Assembly (NCBI GenBank): GCA_020161315.1
Contig: JAIUOH010000001.1
Span: 1-37,619, forward strand
Direction of reading: 5' to 3'
Origin: Actinomycetota bacterium
GTDB lineage: Bacteria; Actinomycetota; Actinomycetes; Actinomycetales; Microbacteriaceae
DNA: 37,619 bases
The notes under the pieces are model-generated. The model made no database searches and had not been told where the DNA came from. It was given only the letters and a program-made list of their open reading frames with translations. This document shows positions 7,922-17,706 of this stretch, in pieces (position 1 is the stretch's first letter; each line of letters starts with the position of its first letter). The translations under genes were made by a program, and so were the position numbers.

Positions 7922-9217
7922 CTAGCTCTTTGGAACGATGCTTGCGTGCCCGCGCAGCGCTGCAGACATAAACCTCGTCACGTTGGGGTCGACAATCACG
8001 TCGCGCGGCTGCAGTGGGCGCTGCAGGTAGAGCCCCTCGAGTGAGCGCACGCGACTGAGCGCAACGTAGGTCTGCCCCGCGGTGAATGCGCGCGGCCCAA
8101 GGTCAACGACCGCCTGATCGTAGGTGTGACCCTGCGACTTGTGTACAGTAACCGCCCACGCGAGGCGCAGTGGAAACTGCTCGAACTCGGCCACGACCTC
8201 TTTTTCGAGCTTCTTAGTCTCGGCGTCGTAGCGGTAGCGGTAGCGCTCCCACACGGTCGGCTCGACCTCGAACTCCTCGTGGTCGACCTCGACCCACACC
8301 GTGCCCGACACTCGAGAAACCGTGCCGATCGTTCCGTTGACCCAGCGCCCATCCGGGTCGTTGCGCAGAAACATCACCTGCGCGCCCGGCTTGAGTTCGA
8401 GCACCTCATCGGCAGGGTAGGTGTTTTCGCGAAACTCACCGTTCACCTCGGCCACGGCTCGCAGTGCGTCGCCAGAGATTTTGGCGAGGCGCGTGGCATT
8501 GATCCTCGCTACCGTCGCGTTCGTTGTTGCCAACGTAAGCGCATCTTCGGGAGCCGGGCGCGCACCAGCCGCGTTCAGCTCTTCAGCCATGTCGGCGGTG
8601 ACCTCGCCGTAGCGAACCGCGCCAAGAATCTGCTTGAAGCGGTCGTCTTTCTGCCGGTGCACCTCGATCAGTTCGATCACGGTGAGCGGGGTGTCGATCC
8701 ACACTTGGGCGTCGAAGAACCACAGCGAACGGTAGGTGTCGGCGAAGTAGGCGCGCTCGTGCGGGTCGCGCGGCGGCACGGGCGGCAGCTGGTACGGGTC
8801 GCCGAACATGATGATCTGCACGCCGCCGAACGGGTCGTGCCCCCGGCCGCGGGCCTGGCGTAGCGAGCGATCAATCGCGTCCATCAGATCGGCCGACACC
8901 ATCGATACCTCGTCGATCACGAGGGTGTCGATCGCTGCCAGCATCTTCTTGAGCTCGGCAGGCTGGTCGAGCTCGTGGTCGGCAATCACGCCAGTGGGCA
9001 GGCGCAGCAGCGAGTGAATGGTCTGGCCGGCGACGTTGAGCGCGGCCACACCGGTTGGCGCGCACACCGCGATGATCTTGCTCGTGTGAAACGAGAGGTG
9101 GTTCAAGATCGTGCTTTTGCCTGTGCCCGCGCGCCCCGTCACGAAGACGTGTTCGCGGGTGTGCTCGATCCTCTCGAACACCGCCAGTTGCTCGGGTGAG
9201 AGGGCGACGTTCGGCAT
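7922..9217 (-). CDS. PIF1-like AAA helicase
   Basis: A 431-residue superfamily 1B helicase of the PIF1-like group. It has Walker A GRAGTGKST (28-36), Walker B VIDEVSM (about 100-106), motif III GDPYQLPPV (139-147) and, near the C-terminus, 'VHKSQGHTYDQAVVDLG' and 'GQTYVALSRVRSLEGL' (motifs V and VI). All ATPase motifs look intact. PIF1-type helicases unwind DNA 5' to 3'; bacterial forms are little studied, and many lie near mobile DNA, although nothing mobile is adjacent here. The length is that of the compact bacterial form. It appears to be a single-gene unit. Confidence 0.92.
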   Translation of the reverse strand: MPNVALSPEQLAVFERIEHTREHVFVTGRAGTGKSTILNHLSFHTSKIIAVCAPTGVAALNVAGQTIHSLLRLPTGVIADHELDQPAELKKMLAAIDTLVIDEVSMVSADLMDAIDRSLRQARGRGHDPFGGVQIIMFGDPYQLPPVPPRDPHERAYFADTYRSLWFFDAQVWIDTPLTVIELIEVHRQKDDRFKQILGAVRYGEVTADMAEELNAAGARPAPEDALTLATTNATVARINATRLAKISGDALRAVAEVNGEFRENTYPADEVLELKPGAQVMFLRNDPDGRWVNGTIGTVSRVSGTVWVEVDHEEFEVEPTVWERYRYRYDAETKKLEKEVVAEFEQFPLRLAWAVTVHKSQGHTYDQAVVDLGPRAFTAGQTYVALSRVRSLEGLYLQRPLQPRDVIVDPNVTRFMSAALRGHASIVPKS

Positions 9218-9295
9218 TGTTCAATCGTAGCCTTTCGAGCGACGCGGCTATTGCACGAAGCGCGAGGATCGCTAGGCCCATGCCACAGAATAAGT

Positions 9296-9337
9296 CGGGG
9301 CAAGAGCAGAGTGGTAAACACTCGAGCCCTTGCCCCG
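9296..9337 (-). terminator. Two-tier hairpin downstream of the lipoprotein gene
   Basis: The outer stem CGGGGCAAG/CTTGCCCCG (9296-9304 with 9329-9337) encloses an inner stem GAGTG-gtaaa-CACTC (9309-9323). It starts 25 bp past the lipoprotein stop on the minus strand and most likely ends that transcript. Confidence 0.7.
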
Positions 9338-9361
9338 GCCGATTGCTGAGGAATAGCTAAA

Positions 9362-10159
9362 TTACATGCCGAGAACCGAGGGGTCGATCAGCTCATCAGC
9401 AGACGGTGCCGCGATCGAGACCTTTTCGCCCCAGGCCGAGTAGTCCATGTTGAGGCCGACTCCACCAGCAACCGAAGGCGTGGTGATGCGGCGGGGCAGA
9501 TCGTCTGCGCCGATGTACATTACGTACTCCATGGTCTCACCGAGCGAATCAGCAACCGCGCCAGCCTGCTCCTTGAGCGTGACGTTGCTTTCAAGCAGCT
9601 TCTGCGTGTTAAGTACGAGGGTGACCTTGGCCACGTCGACACCGTCGATCTGCTCGGTGCCGGGCTCGGCCTTGAACGTCTCGATTGCGTTGGTGAAGCT
9701 CTGCAGCTGAGCCTCGGGGTTCATCTGCGAGATCGAAGCGTTGACCTGATCTTTCATCGGGGTCTGCGAGAGATCGATGAACTTGTTCTGGCTGAGCTCG
9801 CCCATGTTCATGTACATGTTGCCATCGACGATGCGCACCTCGGCACTACCGGTGGGCAGGGTCATGGTCATCTGGCCACTGATCTTGCTCGGATCTTCAG
9901 AGATCTGAATGCTGCCCTCAGTGGTGCCGGTGCCGTCTGGCATGGCCATCGAGACGTGCGCCGAACCGGCCTTGAGCTGAGCCTTCGAGATGCGCTCTGC
10001 GAAGTTCTCCTGGGTGAGCGGGCCTGCGGTGGGGCTTGCCTGCTGTTCGGTCTTTGCCGGGGCATCTGTTGACGGGGCTGCAGAGCTGCAACCCGTCAGT
10101 GCGAGACCGGCGATAAGAAGGATAGATGCGGACAGTTTCATTTTTCGGGGGGTGTTCAT
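9362..10159 (-). CDS. Lipoprotein, LppX/LprAFG-like
   Basis: A 265-residue exported lipoprotein. Residues 1-24 form a signal peptide with basic start (NTPRKMK), hydrophobic core and lipobox LALTGC, so Cys24 should be lipidated and anchor the protein on the outer face of the membrane. A Ser/Ala/Thr/Pro linker leads to a beta-rich domain with 'SAHVSMAMPDGTGTTEGSIQI', 'VRIVDGNMYMNM' and 'QIDGVDVAKVTLVLNTQ'. This matches the LppX/LprAFG fold, which binds lipids in mycobacteria; ligand and role here are unknown. I chose ATG 10159; ATG 10141 also fits the signal peptide. The frame is open further upstream but that part is not signal-like. A hairpin follows the gene. Confidence 0.75.
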   Translation of the reverse strand: MNTPRKMKLSASILLIAGLALTGCSSAAPSTDAPAKTEQQASPTAGPLTQENFAERISKAQLKAGSAHVSMAMPDGTGTTEGSIQISEDPSKISGQMTMTLPTGSAEVRIVDGNMYMNMGELSQNKFIDLSQTPMKDQVNASISQMNPEAQLQSFTNAIETFKAEPGTEQIDGVDVAKVTLVLNTQKLLESNVTLKEQAGAVADSLGETMEYVMYIGADDLPRRITTPSVAGGVGLNMDYSAWGEKVSIAAPSADELIDPSVLGM

Positions 10160-10256
10160 GCTTTTAAGTTTACGCGCACAATTTGGGTTGCCTCGCGTCG
10201 CTCCATCAAAGATCGGGCAAAGAAGTAGGGCGAGGAGCACGCGAGGTTTCGACCGC

Positions 10257-11675
10257 TTACGCGTCGATGCGGTCGCCGTTTCGCGCGCGCGCCGGCACCA
10301 GGAAGAGCATGAGCAGCAGGCCTGCGAGCAGCACGAGGGTGATGCCAAGCACGCCAAAGTGGGTGGCGCCGAACCAGCCGATAAAAGCTGCCCAGAACCA
10401 GGGCGCGAGAAAACTCATCACCCGGCCTGTGGTTGCGTAGAGGCCGAAGATTTCGCCCTGCATGTTTGGGGGAGTGACGCGGGTGAGTAGTGAGCGGCTC
10501 GAAGCCTGGGCTGGGCCGACGCCTGCCGAGAGCACGATGCCGCCGATCCAGAAGATGATCTTGCCGTGCTCCCTGAAAAAGAACACGAAGAGTGCGCTCA
10601 CGATCAGAATGACGAGCGACCAGACAATCACCTTGCGGGGGCCGAAGCGGTCATCGAGCCGGCCTGCGACGATGGTTGAGACGCCCGCAACGAGGTTGAG
10701 CGCGACGCCAAAAATCATCACCTCGTTCGCTGAGAAACCAAACGATACGGCTGCGAGGATCCCGCCGAATGCGAAGACCCCCGCGAGTCCGTCGCGGTAC
10801 ACGGCGCTCGAGATCAAGAACCAGAAGGTAGTGCGGTGCTCGCGAAAGAGCTTGCGCAGATCGTGCACCAGCACGGCATAGCTCTTGAAGAAGCCGACCT
10901 TTGGGCGGTCTGTGCGCGCCGGAGCTTCGGGCACGTTGAGCACGAACGGTAGCGAGAAGACGATCGTCCAGACGGCCGCGCCGACTGCGATGAGGCGGTA
11001 GGCAAGGCCATCAGAGACGTCCATGCCAAACCAGTCGAGCTGGGTGATCACCACGACGACCACGAGTGCCACGATGCCGCCGATGTAGCCGAGCCCCCAG
11101 CCGAGGCCGCTTACGCGACCGACGGTCTTTTTGGTCGAGACCTCGAGCAGCATTGCGTTGTAGCTCACGCCCGCGATCTCGCTTGCGACCGAGCCGAGCG
11201 CGACGGCGATCGCACCGAACCAGAAGTACATCGGCTCTGAGTAGACGAAGAAGAGCGCGAACTGCAGCAGCGCGAGCGCGGCGGTGCCGCCGACAACCCA
11301 ACGCTTCTTGTTGCCGCGTGCGTCTGCCTGCTGGCCGAGCACTGGGGCGAGCACGAGCACCAGAATGCCGGCGACGAAGGTGATCCAGCCATAGTTGGCA
11401 GAGAGGTCGGCGAGGCCCTTGCAGTACTCGGTGGCGGCGTCAGCGTCACGAGAGCACACGAGCGAGCCGTCGGCGTTCTGTGCCGCGATGTTGTCAGGCA
11501 AGAAGCTGTCTGACACCAGGTAGAGCGACACCCAGACGAAGGTGAGAATCACCGAGTTAAAGGGCTGTGTTGCCCAATCCCAGAGCGCCCACGACCTGAC
11601 GATGCGGCCCGGCACGGGGGTTTCGTCGGCTCCGGTGTTGCCATTCGCCGCCGTTGGCGCTGGTGTGTTCTCCAT
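10257..11675 (-). CDS. MFS transporter, UMF1 (Atg22-like) family
   Basis: A 472-residue membrane protein with about 12 hydrophobic segments and the UMF1/Atg22 opening 'SWALWDWATQPFNSVILTFVWVSLYL'. Atg22 exports amino acids from yeast vacuoles; bacterial members are thought to be permeases or effluxers of unknown substrate. An extracellular loop near residue 60-85 has two cysteines (CSRDADAATEYC) that may form a disulphide. The start at 11675 follows AAGGTGA at good spacing; the frame is open for 72 more codons, but that would run across the dnaK promoter and is rejected. It is divergent from dnaK, with two HspR-type operators in the shared 209 bp, so heat control of this gene is possible. Confidence 0.88.
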   Translation of the reverse strand: MENTPAPTAANGNTGADETPVPGRIVRSWALWDWATQPFNSVILTFVWVSLYLVSDSFLPDNIAAQNADGSLVCSRDADAATEYCKGLADLSANYGWITFVAGILVLVLAPVLGQQADARGNKKRWVVGGTAALALLQFALFFVYSEPMYFWFGAIAVALGSVASEIAGVSYNAMLLEVSTKKTVGRVSGLGWGLGYIGGIVALVVVVVITQLDWFGMDVSDGLAYRLIAVGAAVWTIVFSLPFVLNVPEAPARTDRPKVGFFKSYAVLVHDLRKLFREHRTTFWFLISSAVYRDGLAGVFAFGGILAAVSFGFSANEVMIFGVALNLVAGVSTIVAGRLDDRFGPRKVIVWSLVILIVSALFVFFFREHGKIIFWIGGIVLSAGVGPAQASSRSLLTRVTPPNMQGEIFGLYATTGRVMSFLAPWFWAAFIGWFGATHFGVLGITLVLLAGLLLMLFLVPARARNGDRIDA

Positions 11676-11760
11676 GGAGGTCACCTTATCTGATGCGTGT
11701 GACGCTCTGGTAGCGGCTCGGCCCCTGAGCTTGAATGCCCTCGCTGGGCAAAAGCTGAGA

Positions 11761-11781
11761 GTTGAGTCGATAAGGCTCAAG
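11761..11781. promoter_or_regulatory. HAIR-like HspR operator, distal copy
   Basis: GTTGAGT-N7-GCTCAAG fits the HAIR consensus CTTGAGT-N7-ACTCAAG with one mismatch in each arm. It lies 86 bp before the divergent UMF1 gene and 62 bp (about six helical turns) from the second copy, so HspR bound at both could interact on one face. Confidence 0.75.
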
Positions 11782-11796
11782 TTTGCTGTGAGTGAC

Positions 11797-11824
11797 TTGA
11801 CTTGATCCTCGCCCCGAATAAACT
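11797..11824 (+). promoter_or_regulatory. Probable dnaK promoter
   Basis: TTGACT (11797-11802), 16 bp, TAAACT (11819-11824) is a good match to the housekeeping sigma promoter. The -10 box runs into the proximal HAIR site, which begins at 11823, as expected if HspR blocks initiation. Confidence 0.6.
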
Positions 11825-11843
11825 TGAGTGCATGAGGCTCAAG
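11823..11843. promoter_or_regulatory. HAIR operator for HspR, proximal copy
   Basis: CTTGAGT-N7-GCTCAAG has a perfect left arm and one mismatch in the right arm against the HAIR consensus of actinobacterial HspR. It overlaps the -10 box of the dnaK promoter and lies 41 bp before the dnaK start. The cognate repressor gene is the last gene of the operon. Confidence 0.9.
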
Positions 11844-11860
11844 CTTTGGGCCGTAACTAG

Positions 11861-13732
<1,872 letters not shown>

Positions 13733-13734
13733 CC

Positions 13735-14361
13735 ATGACGCAGCACGAGGATCACACGCCTCACGGCGTGGAGCCCTCGGCTGAGAGTGCCGCAGGGTCG
13801 GAGGGCGTGACAAACGCCCCCGGCCCTCAGGCCGATCAGCACGAGAGCGAGCTGACCGTCGACGACATCTTGAACGCAGAGCAGAGCGAGGCGGCCGCTG
13901 AGGCAGAGGGCGCCGAGACTTCGATCGACCCGCTCGAGGACGCGGCAAACCCGTACCTCGAAGACCTGCGCCGCATTACGGCTGAGTACGCGAACTATCG
14001 CAAGCGCACCACCGAGAACGCAGAGATCGAGAAGCAGCGCGCAAAGGCTGCGGCGGTGAACCCGCTGCTGTCGGTGCTCGATGATCTCGACCGCGCCGAG
14101 GCGCACGGAGACCTCGAAGAGGGCAGTGCGTTCGCCACGATTGCGCAGAAGCTGCGCGGTTCGTTCGAGCGCATGGGTCTCGTTGGCTTCGGCGAAAAGG
14201 GCGAGGTGTTCGACCCGCAGGTGCACGAGGCGATCGCGCAGTTGCCGATGCCCGGCACCGAGCAGCCGACCGTGCTTGACGTTGTCGAGCGCGGATACCG
14301 TTTGGGCGAGGTGGAATTGCGCCCCGCCAAGGTAGCTGTGGCGGTGCCGGCTGATGGCTAG
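13735..14361 (+). CDS. grpE: Nucleotide exchange factor GrpE
   Basis: A 208-residue GrpE, the factor that releases ADP from DnaK. Residues 1-75 are acidic and low complexity. A long helix follows (NPYLEDLRRITAEYANYRKRTTENAEIEKQRA), then the small beta domain with the family signature 'GFGEKGEVFDPQVHEAI' and 'VLDVVERGYRLGEVELRPAKVAV'. It starts two bases after the dnaK stop codon and its own end overlaps dnaJ by 8 bp, so translation of the three genes is coupled. Confidence 0.96.
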   Translation: MTQHEDHTPHGVEPSAESAAGSEGVTNAPGPQADQHESELTVDDILNAEQSEAAAEAEGAETSIDPLEDAANPYLEDLRRITAEYANYRKRTTENAEIEKQRAKAAAVNPLLSVLDDLDRAEAHGDLEEGSAFATIAQKLRGSFERMGLVGFGEKGEVFDPQVHEAIAQLPMPGTEQPTVLDVVERGYRLGEVELRPAKVAVAVPADG

Positions 14362-15328
14362 TCAAGACTGGCTCGAGAAGGACTTCTACCAGATTCTGGG
14401 CGTCTCGAAAGACGTGAGCGATGCCGAGCTGAAGAAGACCTATCGCAAACTGGCTCGTAAGTATCACCCCGACTCGAACCCGGGTGATGCGGCGGCCGAG
14501 GCGAAGTTCAAAGAGATCAGCGAGGCGTTCTCGGTGCTCTCTGACAAAGAGCATCGAGCCGAGTATGACCAGGTGCGCGCGATGGGCGCTGGTGGCGCCC
14601 GCTTCACTTCGGGCGGCCAGGGCTTCGAAGACATCTTTGGCGGTATGTTTGGCGGCGGCATGGGCGGCCCCGGAGGTGCCGGCGGCCAGCGCTTCAACTT
14701 TCAGCAGGGTGGCGCCGGCGGCTACGAAGATCTCTTCGGCGGCATGTTCGGTGGGGGGCCGCGTGCGCGTGGCCCGCAGCCCGGCCGTGACCTGACGGCT
14801 TCGACCACGCTCGACTTCGAGACGGCTGTGCGTGGCGACACGGTTACGCTGCAGACGCCGAACGGTCAGGTGAAGGTCAAGATTCCGGCTGGTGTCGAAG
14901 ACGGCAAGCGCATTCGCGCTCGCGGTAAGGGCGAGCCAAGCCCGAACGGCGGCCCCGCTGGCGACCTCATTCTGACAGTGCAGGTGCGCAAGCACCCGGT
15001 GTTCGAGCGCGAGGGCAACAACCTGCGTGTGAAGCTGCCGGTCACCTTCGTTGAGGCCGCGCTCGGCGCGACGATCGAGGTGCCGACGCTCGGCGGCGCT
15101 CCCGTGAAGCTCAAGATGCAGCCCGGCACCCCCAGCGGGCGCGTGCTGCGAGTCAAGGGTCGTGGCGTGCACACCGCGAAGGCAACCGGCGATCTGCTCG
15201 CCGAGGTGCAGGTGGCGGTGCCGTCTCACCTCAGCGACAAGGCCCGCGAGGCGCTCGAGGCCTTCGACGCCGAGATGCCAGACGAGTCGCCGCGGGCAGA
15301 CCTGCTCGCCCGCGCGAACAGCAAGTAA
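14354..15328 (+). CDS. DnaJ-type co-chaperone without zinc fingers
   Basis: A 324-residue J-protein that delivers clients to DnaK and stimulates its ATPase. The J domain (residues about 7-75) has the essential HPD in 'ARKYHPDSNPGD'. A Gly/Phe-rich region with repeated 'FGGMFGGG' covers about 76-140, followed directly by the two C-terminal beta domains ('DLTASTTLDFETAVRGDTVTL', 'VRKHPVFEREGNNLRVKLPVTFVEAALG'). The four CxxCxGxG zinc repeats of classical DnaJ are absent, so this is a type II (CbpA-like) protein placed in the dnaJ slot. A classical dnaJ, probably near hrcA, may exist elsewhere. The gene overlaps grpE by 8 bp and is 33 bp before hspR. Confidence 0.95.
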   Translation: MASQDWLEKDFYQILGVSKDVSDAELKKTYRKLARKYHPDSNPGDAAAEAKFKEISEAFSVLSDKEHRAEYDQVRAMGAGGARFTSGGQGFEDIFGGMFGGGMGGPGGAGGQRFNFQQGGAGGYEDLFGGMFGGGPRARGPQPGRDLTASTTLDFETAVRGDTVTLQTPNGQVKVKIPAGVEDGKRIRARGKGEPSPNGGPAGDLILTVQVRKHPVFEREGNNLRVKLPVTFVEAALGATIEVPTLGGAPVKLKMQPGTPSGRVLRVKGRGVHTAKATGDLLAEVQVAVPSHLSDKAREALEAFDAEMPDESPRADLLARANSK

Positions 15329-15361
15329 TCGCTAAAGAACCACGATAGATAGGTGTAGCTC

Positions 15362-15796
15362 ATGCCGCAGCCGAGACAGCAGATGGATCGTTTCACCCCG
15401 ATCTTCGCGATCGCGGCTGCGGCAGAGCTCGCCGAGATGCACCCGCAGACACTGCGCCAGTACGACCGAATTGGCCTCGTGTCGCCGCAGCGCACGAGCG
15501 GCAACACCCGCCGCTACTCGTTGCACGACATTGAGCAGCTGCAAGAGGTCGCGAGGCTTTCGGCCGAGGGGCTGAGCCTCGAGGGCATTCGCCGCGTGCT
15601 GCAGCTCGAGGATGAGGTTCGTGAGCTGCAGGGCCGCGTGCGCGAGCTTGAGCGCGCCCTCTCTGACGAGATGCTCAATCGCCCCGAACGCCGCGTCTTC
15701 GCGGCCGGTCAGGCGGGCGAAATTATTACCATGCGCCGAGGATCGCGGCTTCGCCGCAGCGCCGAGGTCGTCGTGTGGAGGCCCGAGGGGCGCTGA
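15362..15796 (+). CDS. hspR: Heat-shock repressor HspR (MerR family)
   Basis: A 144-residue MerR-type regulator. The winged helix-turn-helix is at residues about 13-60 (FAIAAAAELAEMHPQTLRQYDRIGLVSPQRT, then NTRRYSLHDIEQLQ), followed by a helix 'LSAEGLSLEGIRRVLQLEDEVRELQGRVRELERAL', a dimer coiled coil. HspR represses the dnaK operon by binding HAIR sites; two lie upstream of dnaK here, so the operon is autoregulated. The C-terminus is basic and ends VVVWRPEGR. It is the last gene of the operon, 33 bp after dnaJ. Confidence 0.95.
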   Translation: MPQPRQQMDRFTPIFAIAAAAELAEMHPQTLRQYDRIGLVSPQRTSGNTRRYSLHDIEQLQEVARLSAEGLSLEGIRRVLQLEDEVRELQGRVRELERALSDEMLNRPERRVFAAGQAGEIITMRRGSRLRRSAEVVVWRPEGR

Positions 15797-16103
15797 GCCT
15801 CAGACGGGTGGGCGTCGGCTCCCTCCGTCCCCGCTGCACCCCCCTCTCCTTCCCCCCGTCTTCCCCCCTCCTTCGGTGTCCCCACCCTTCCCCCTCCCCG
15901 CGGTGTTTCCTCCCGGCCGGCGTTCCCGCTCTCCCTCCCCGCGTCCCCACCCTTTCCCTGAATTCGGGTCAGAAAAGCACGGTATTGACGCGTTCACACC
16001 CTGCATTTGCGACCCGAATTCATTGAGAGATTGGGGCGACGCGGGTAGTTGGTCGCGGGGCGTGGGATCAGGCCAGGCGGGCGGCGGGTGGCAGAATGGG
16101 GCG
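15797..16103. other. Gene-free stretch: pyrimidine-rich tract and long imperfect hairpin
   Basis: Roughly 15820-15957 is a run of C and T on the plus strand with almost no A. It is followed by a perfect 12-bp inverted repeat, TGAATTCGGGTC (15959-15970) and GACCCGAATTCA (16011-16022), whose arms extend inward with partial pairing for about 13 more bases. The hairpin is 160 bp after the hspR stop and could terminate that operon. No coding potential is convincing here even though a frame happens to stay open across it. Confidence 0.6.
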
Positions 16104-17501
16104 GTGACCGAATTGCCCGCGCCGCTCGCCGAACTTGAGGCATTCTTTGCGCAGCTCTCGCGTGAGCCCGACTTCGATGCGCCCGAGCTGCAGGCTTATG
16201 ATGCGGCCGATCTGCTGCTGTTACAGACCGCGCTTGAATGGCATGATCCCGCTGGTCGAGCTTGTCGAGACCAAGGAGCGGTGGCTGATCACCTCGACAA
16301 GCTCGATGATCGCAGCGGCGTATCTCCCGATCCCGTCTCGGGATCGGTTCATTTCGCGAAGAACGGCGCAGTGGTTACGATCGGCGACCGCCACGGAGCA
16401 AGCCGCTCAGGGCAAAGCATCGCTTTGCGCGGCGTATCTCCCGATCCCGTCTCGGGATCGGCTCGTTTCGCGAAGAACGGCGCAGTGGTTACGATCGGCG
16501 ACCGCCACGGAGCACTTACCCTGGGCGCAGCCAAGTTGCTCGGCGCAACGGGCATCAAGGTGCACCAAGACCCAGTGCTCTTTGAGCGGGCGCTCGCCGC
16601 AAACGCTGAGCGGCTTGGGCTGGGTGATGATCCCACGTCGGTGTTTACCCATCACCCGCTTGGCGAGCAACTGCTCATAGGCGCGAAGCTTGTGCTGCTG
16701 CAACTGCCCAAATCGCTCGCCGAGCTCGAAGAGATCTCGCACAGTGTTGCGCGCTACGCTGACCCAGACGTCGTGCTGCTCGCGGGCGGCCGCGACAAAC
16801 ATATGAGCCGCGGCATGAACGAGCTGCTTGCCCGCCACTTCGAAGATGTCAGCGCGGGGCTCGGGTGGCGCAAGGCGCGTGTGCTCACGGCACGCTCGCC
16901 GAAGACTGCTGCGGTGCTCGGTGCCGCGCCGTTTCCTCGGTTCGCGGGGGACCCAGATCTCCGGTTTCAGATGGCCGCGTTCGGCGCGACCTTTGGCGGG
17001 GCGACCCTCGACCACGGCAGTCGGCTGCTGCTGCGCACCCTGCGCGAGCAGTTACCCGCGGCCGCACCGAAGCGCGTTGTCGATATCGGCTGTGGCAACG
17101 GCGTGCTCGCCGTATCGGCGGCGCTCGAATGGCCCGAAGCGCAGGTAATCGCGAGCGACCAGTCGCTGGCTGCAGTGCGGGCCACGCTGCTGACCGCGCA
17201 GCGCGCGGGCGTCGACGGGCGAGTGGCCGTGCACCGCGCCGATGCCACCGAGGCGGTGCCCGACGGCTGGGCCGACCTCGTGCTGCTGAACCCTCCGTTT
17301 CACACGGGCTCGACCGTGCATGTCGGTGTGGGGCAACGGCTCATTCGCGCGTGCGCGCGTGCGCTCGCGCCGGGCGGCGAACTGCTCCTCGTGTTTAACA
17401 CGCATCTCGGCTACCGCCAGCTCGTCGAGCGCGAAATCGGGCCGACCCGCCAGCTCGCCCGCGATCGTACCTTCACTGTGCTGGCGGCCACCCGCCGCTG
17501 A
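16104..17501 (+). CDS. RsmC/RlmG-like guanine-N2 methyltransferase carrying an in-frame repeat insertion
   Basis: A 465-residue class I methyltransferase of the kind that methylates guanine N2 in rRNA. The SAM-binding motif VVDIGCGNGVLAVSAAL is near residue 327 and the catalytic LLNPPFH near 396, the NPPF(H) signature of RsmC/RlmG. Before it lies a degenerate methyltransferase-like N-terminal domain (DRHGALTLGAAKLLGATGIKV; FTHHPLGEQLLIGAKLVLLQLP), as in that family. Residues about 50-137 are unusual: they translate a palindromic TCGAGCTTGTCGAG element and two in-frame copies of an 86-bp unit ('GAVVTIGDRHGA' appears twice), probably lengthening the protein by 60-70 residues. The frame is open throughout. 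I chose GTG 16104 because the family starts there; the frame upstream is not protein-like. Whether the enzyme still works is unknown. Confidence 0.85.
   Translation: MTELPAPLAELEAFFAQLSREPDFDAPELQAYDAADLLLLQTALEWHDPAGRACRDQGAVADHLDKLDDRSGVSPDPVSGSVHFAKNGAVVTIGDRHGASRSGQSIALRGVSPDPVSGSARFAKNGAVVTIGDRHGALTLGAAKLLGATGIKVHQDPVLFERALAANAERLGLGDDPTSVFTHHPLGEQLLIGAKLVLLQLPKSLAELEEISHSVARYADPDVVLLAGGRDKHMSRGMNELLARHFEDVSAGLGWRKARVLTARSPKTAAVLGAAPFPRFAGDPDLRFQMAAFGATFGGATLDHGSRLLLRTLREQLPAAAPKRVVDIGCGNGVLAVSAALEWPEAQVIASDQSLAAVRATLLTAQRAGVDGRVAVHRADATEAVPDGWADLVLLNPPFHTGSTVHVGVGQRLIRACARALAPGGELLLVFNTHLGYRQLVEREIGPTRQLARDRTFTVLAATRR
16256..16306. repeat. REP-like hairpin inside the methyltransferase gene
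   Basis: TCGAGCTTGTCGAG (16256-16269) and its perfect complement CTCGACAAGCTCGA (16293-16306) form a 14-bp stem. The same palindrome occurs after the SpoU gene at 19562-19608. It resembles dispersed intergenic repeats of actinobacteria, but here it lies in coding sequence, in frame. Confidence 0.85.
16315..16514. repeat. 86-bp direct repeat, in frame, 114-bp offset
   Basis: 16315-16400 and 16429-16514 are identical except for two bases. The offset is 114 bp, exactly 38 codons, so the reading frame is kept. Each copy begins with a palindrome, CCGATCCCG-tct-CGGGATCGG. The 28-bp spacer holds a further small palindrome, GCAAAGC-atc-GCTTTGC. Confidence 0.95.
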
Positions 17502-17558
17502 GTGCTGGGTATATGGTGTGCGGGCTGATCCCGCGCCCCGTAGTCTTTGGTCTTTTCG

Positions 17559-17643
17559 GTGAACTCGGTGCCGTTTGCCGAACTCGTCTCCTTTGCGCCG
17601 TATAAACGGGCCGAGTTCGGTAAAAGGCGACGAGTTCGGCGGG
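17559..17643. repeat. 85-bp palindromic repeat, copy A (before the aldo/keto reductase)
   Basis: This copy shares about 70 of 85 bases with copy B at 18720-18804, in the same orientation. In copy A the right part pairs with an internal arm (GCCGAACTCGTC with GACGAGTTCGGC), giving an 18-bp stem with one mismatch. It ends 63 bp before the reductase start and 58 bp after the methyltransferase stop. Confidence 0.85.
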
Positions 17644-17706
17644 CATCGGTGGTGGTGTGTGTGGGTAGGGAAGCGGCTGGTTTCGCGCGCGAGTAGGGTG
17701 GAGAGC

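Noticed and set aside
5613-9217. Fic, HhH-GPD and PIF1-like helicase as one defence island
   Set aside because: The genes face different directions, are separated by a plain thioesterase gene and show no shared promoter or mobile borders.
15612-16103. N-terminal extension of the methyltransferase frame through the hspR end and pyrimidine tract
   Set aside because: It overlaps hspR in another frame and translates to Pro/Ser/Arg low complexity; the family-like protein begins at GTG 16104.
16315-16514. Methyltransferase read as a broken pseudogene
   Set aside because: The offset of 114 bp preserves the frame, there is no stop, and both SAM and NPPFH motifs are intact downstream.
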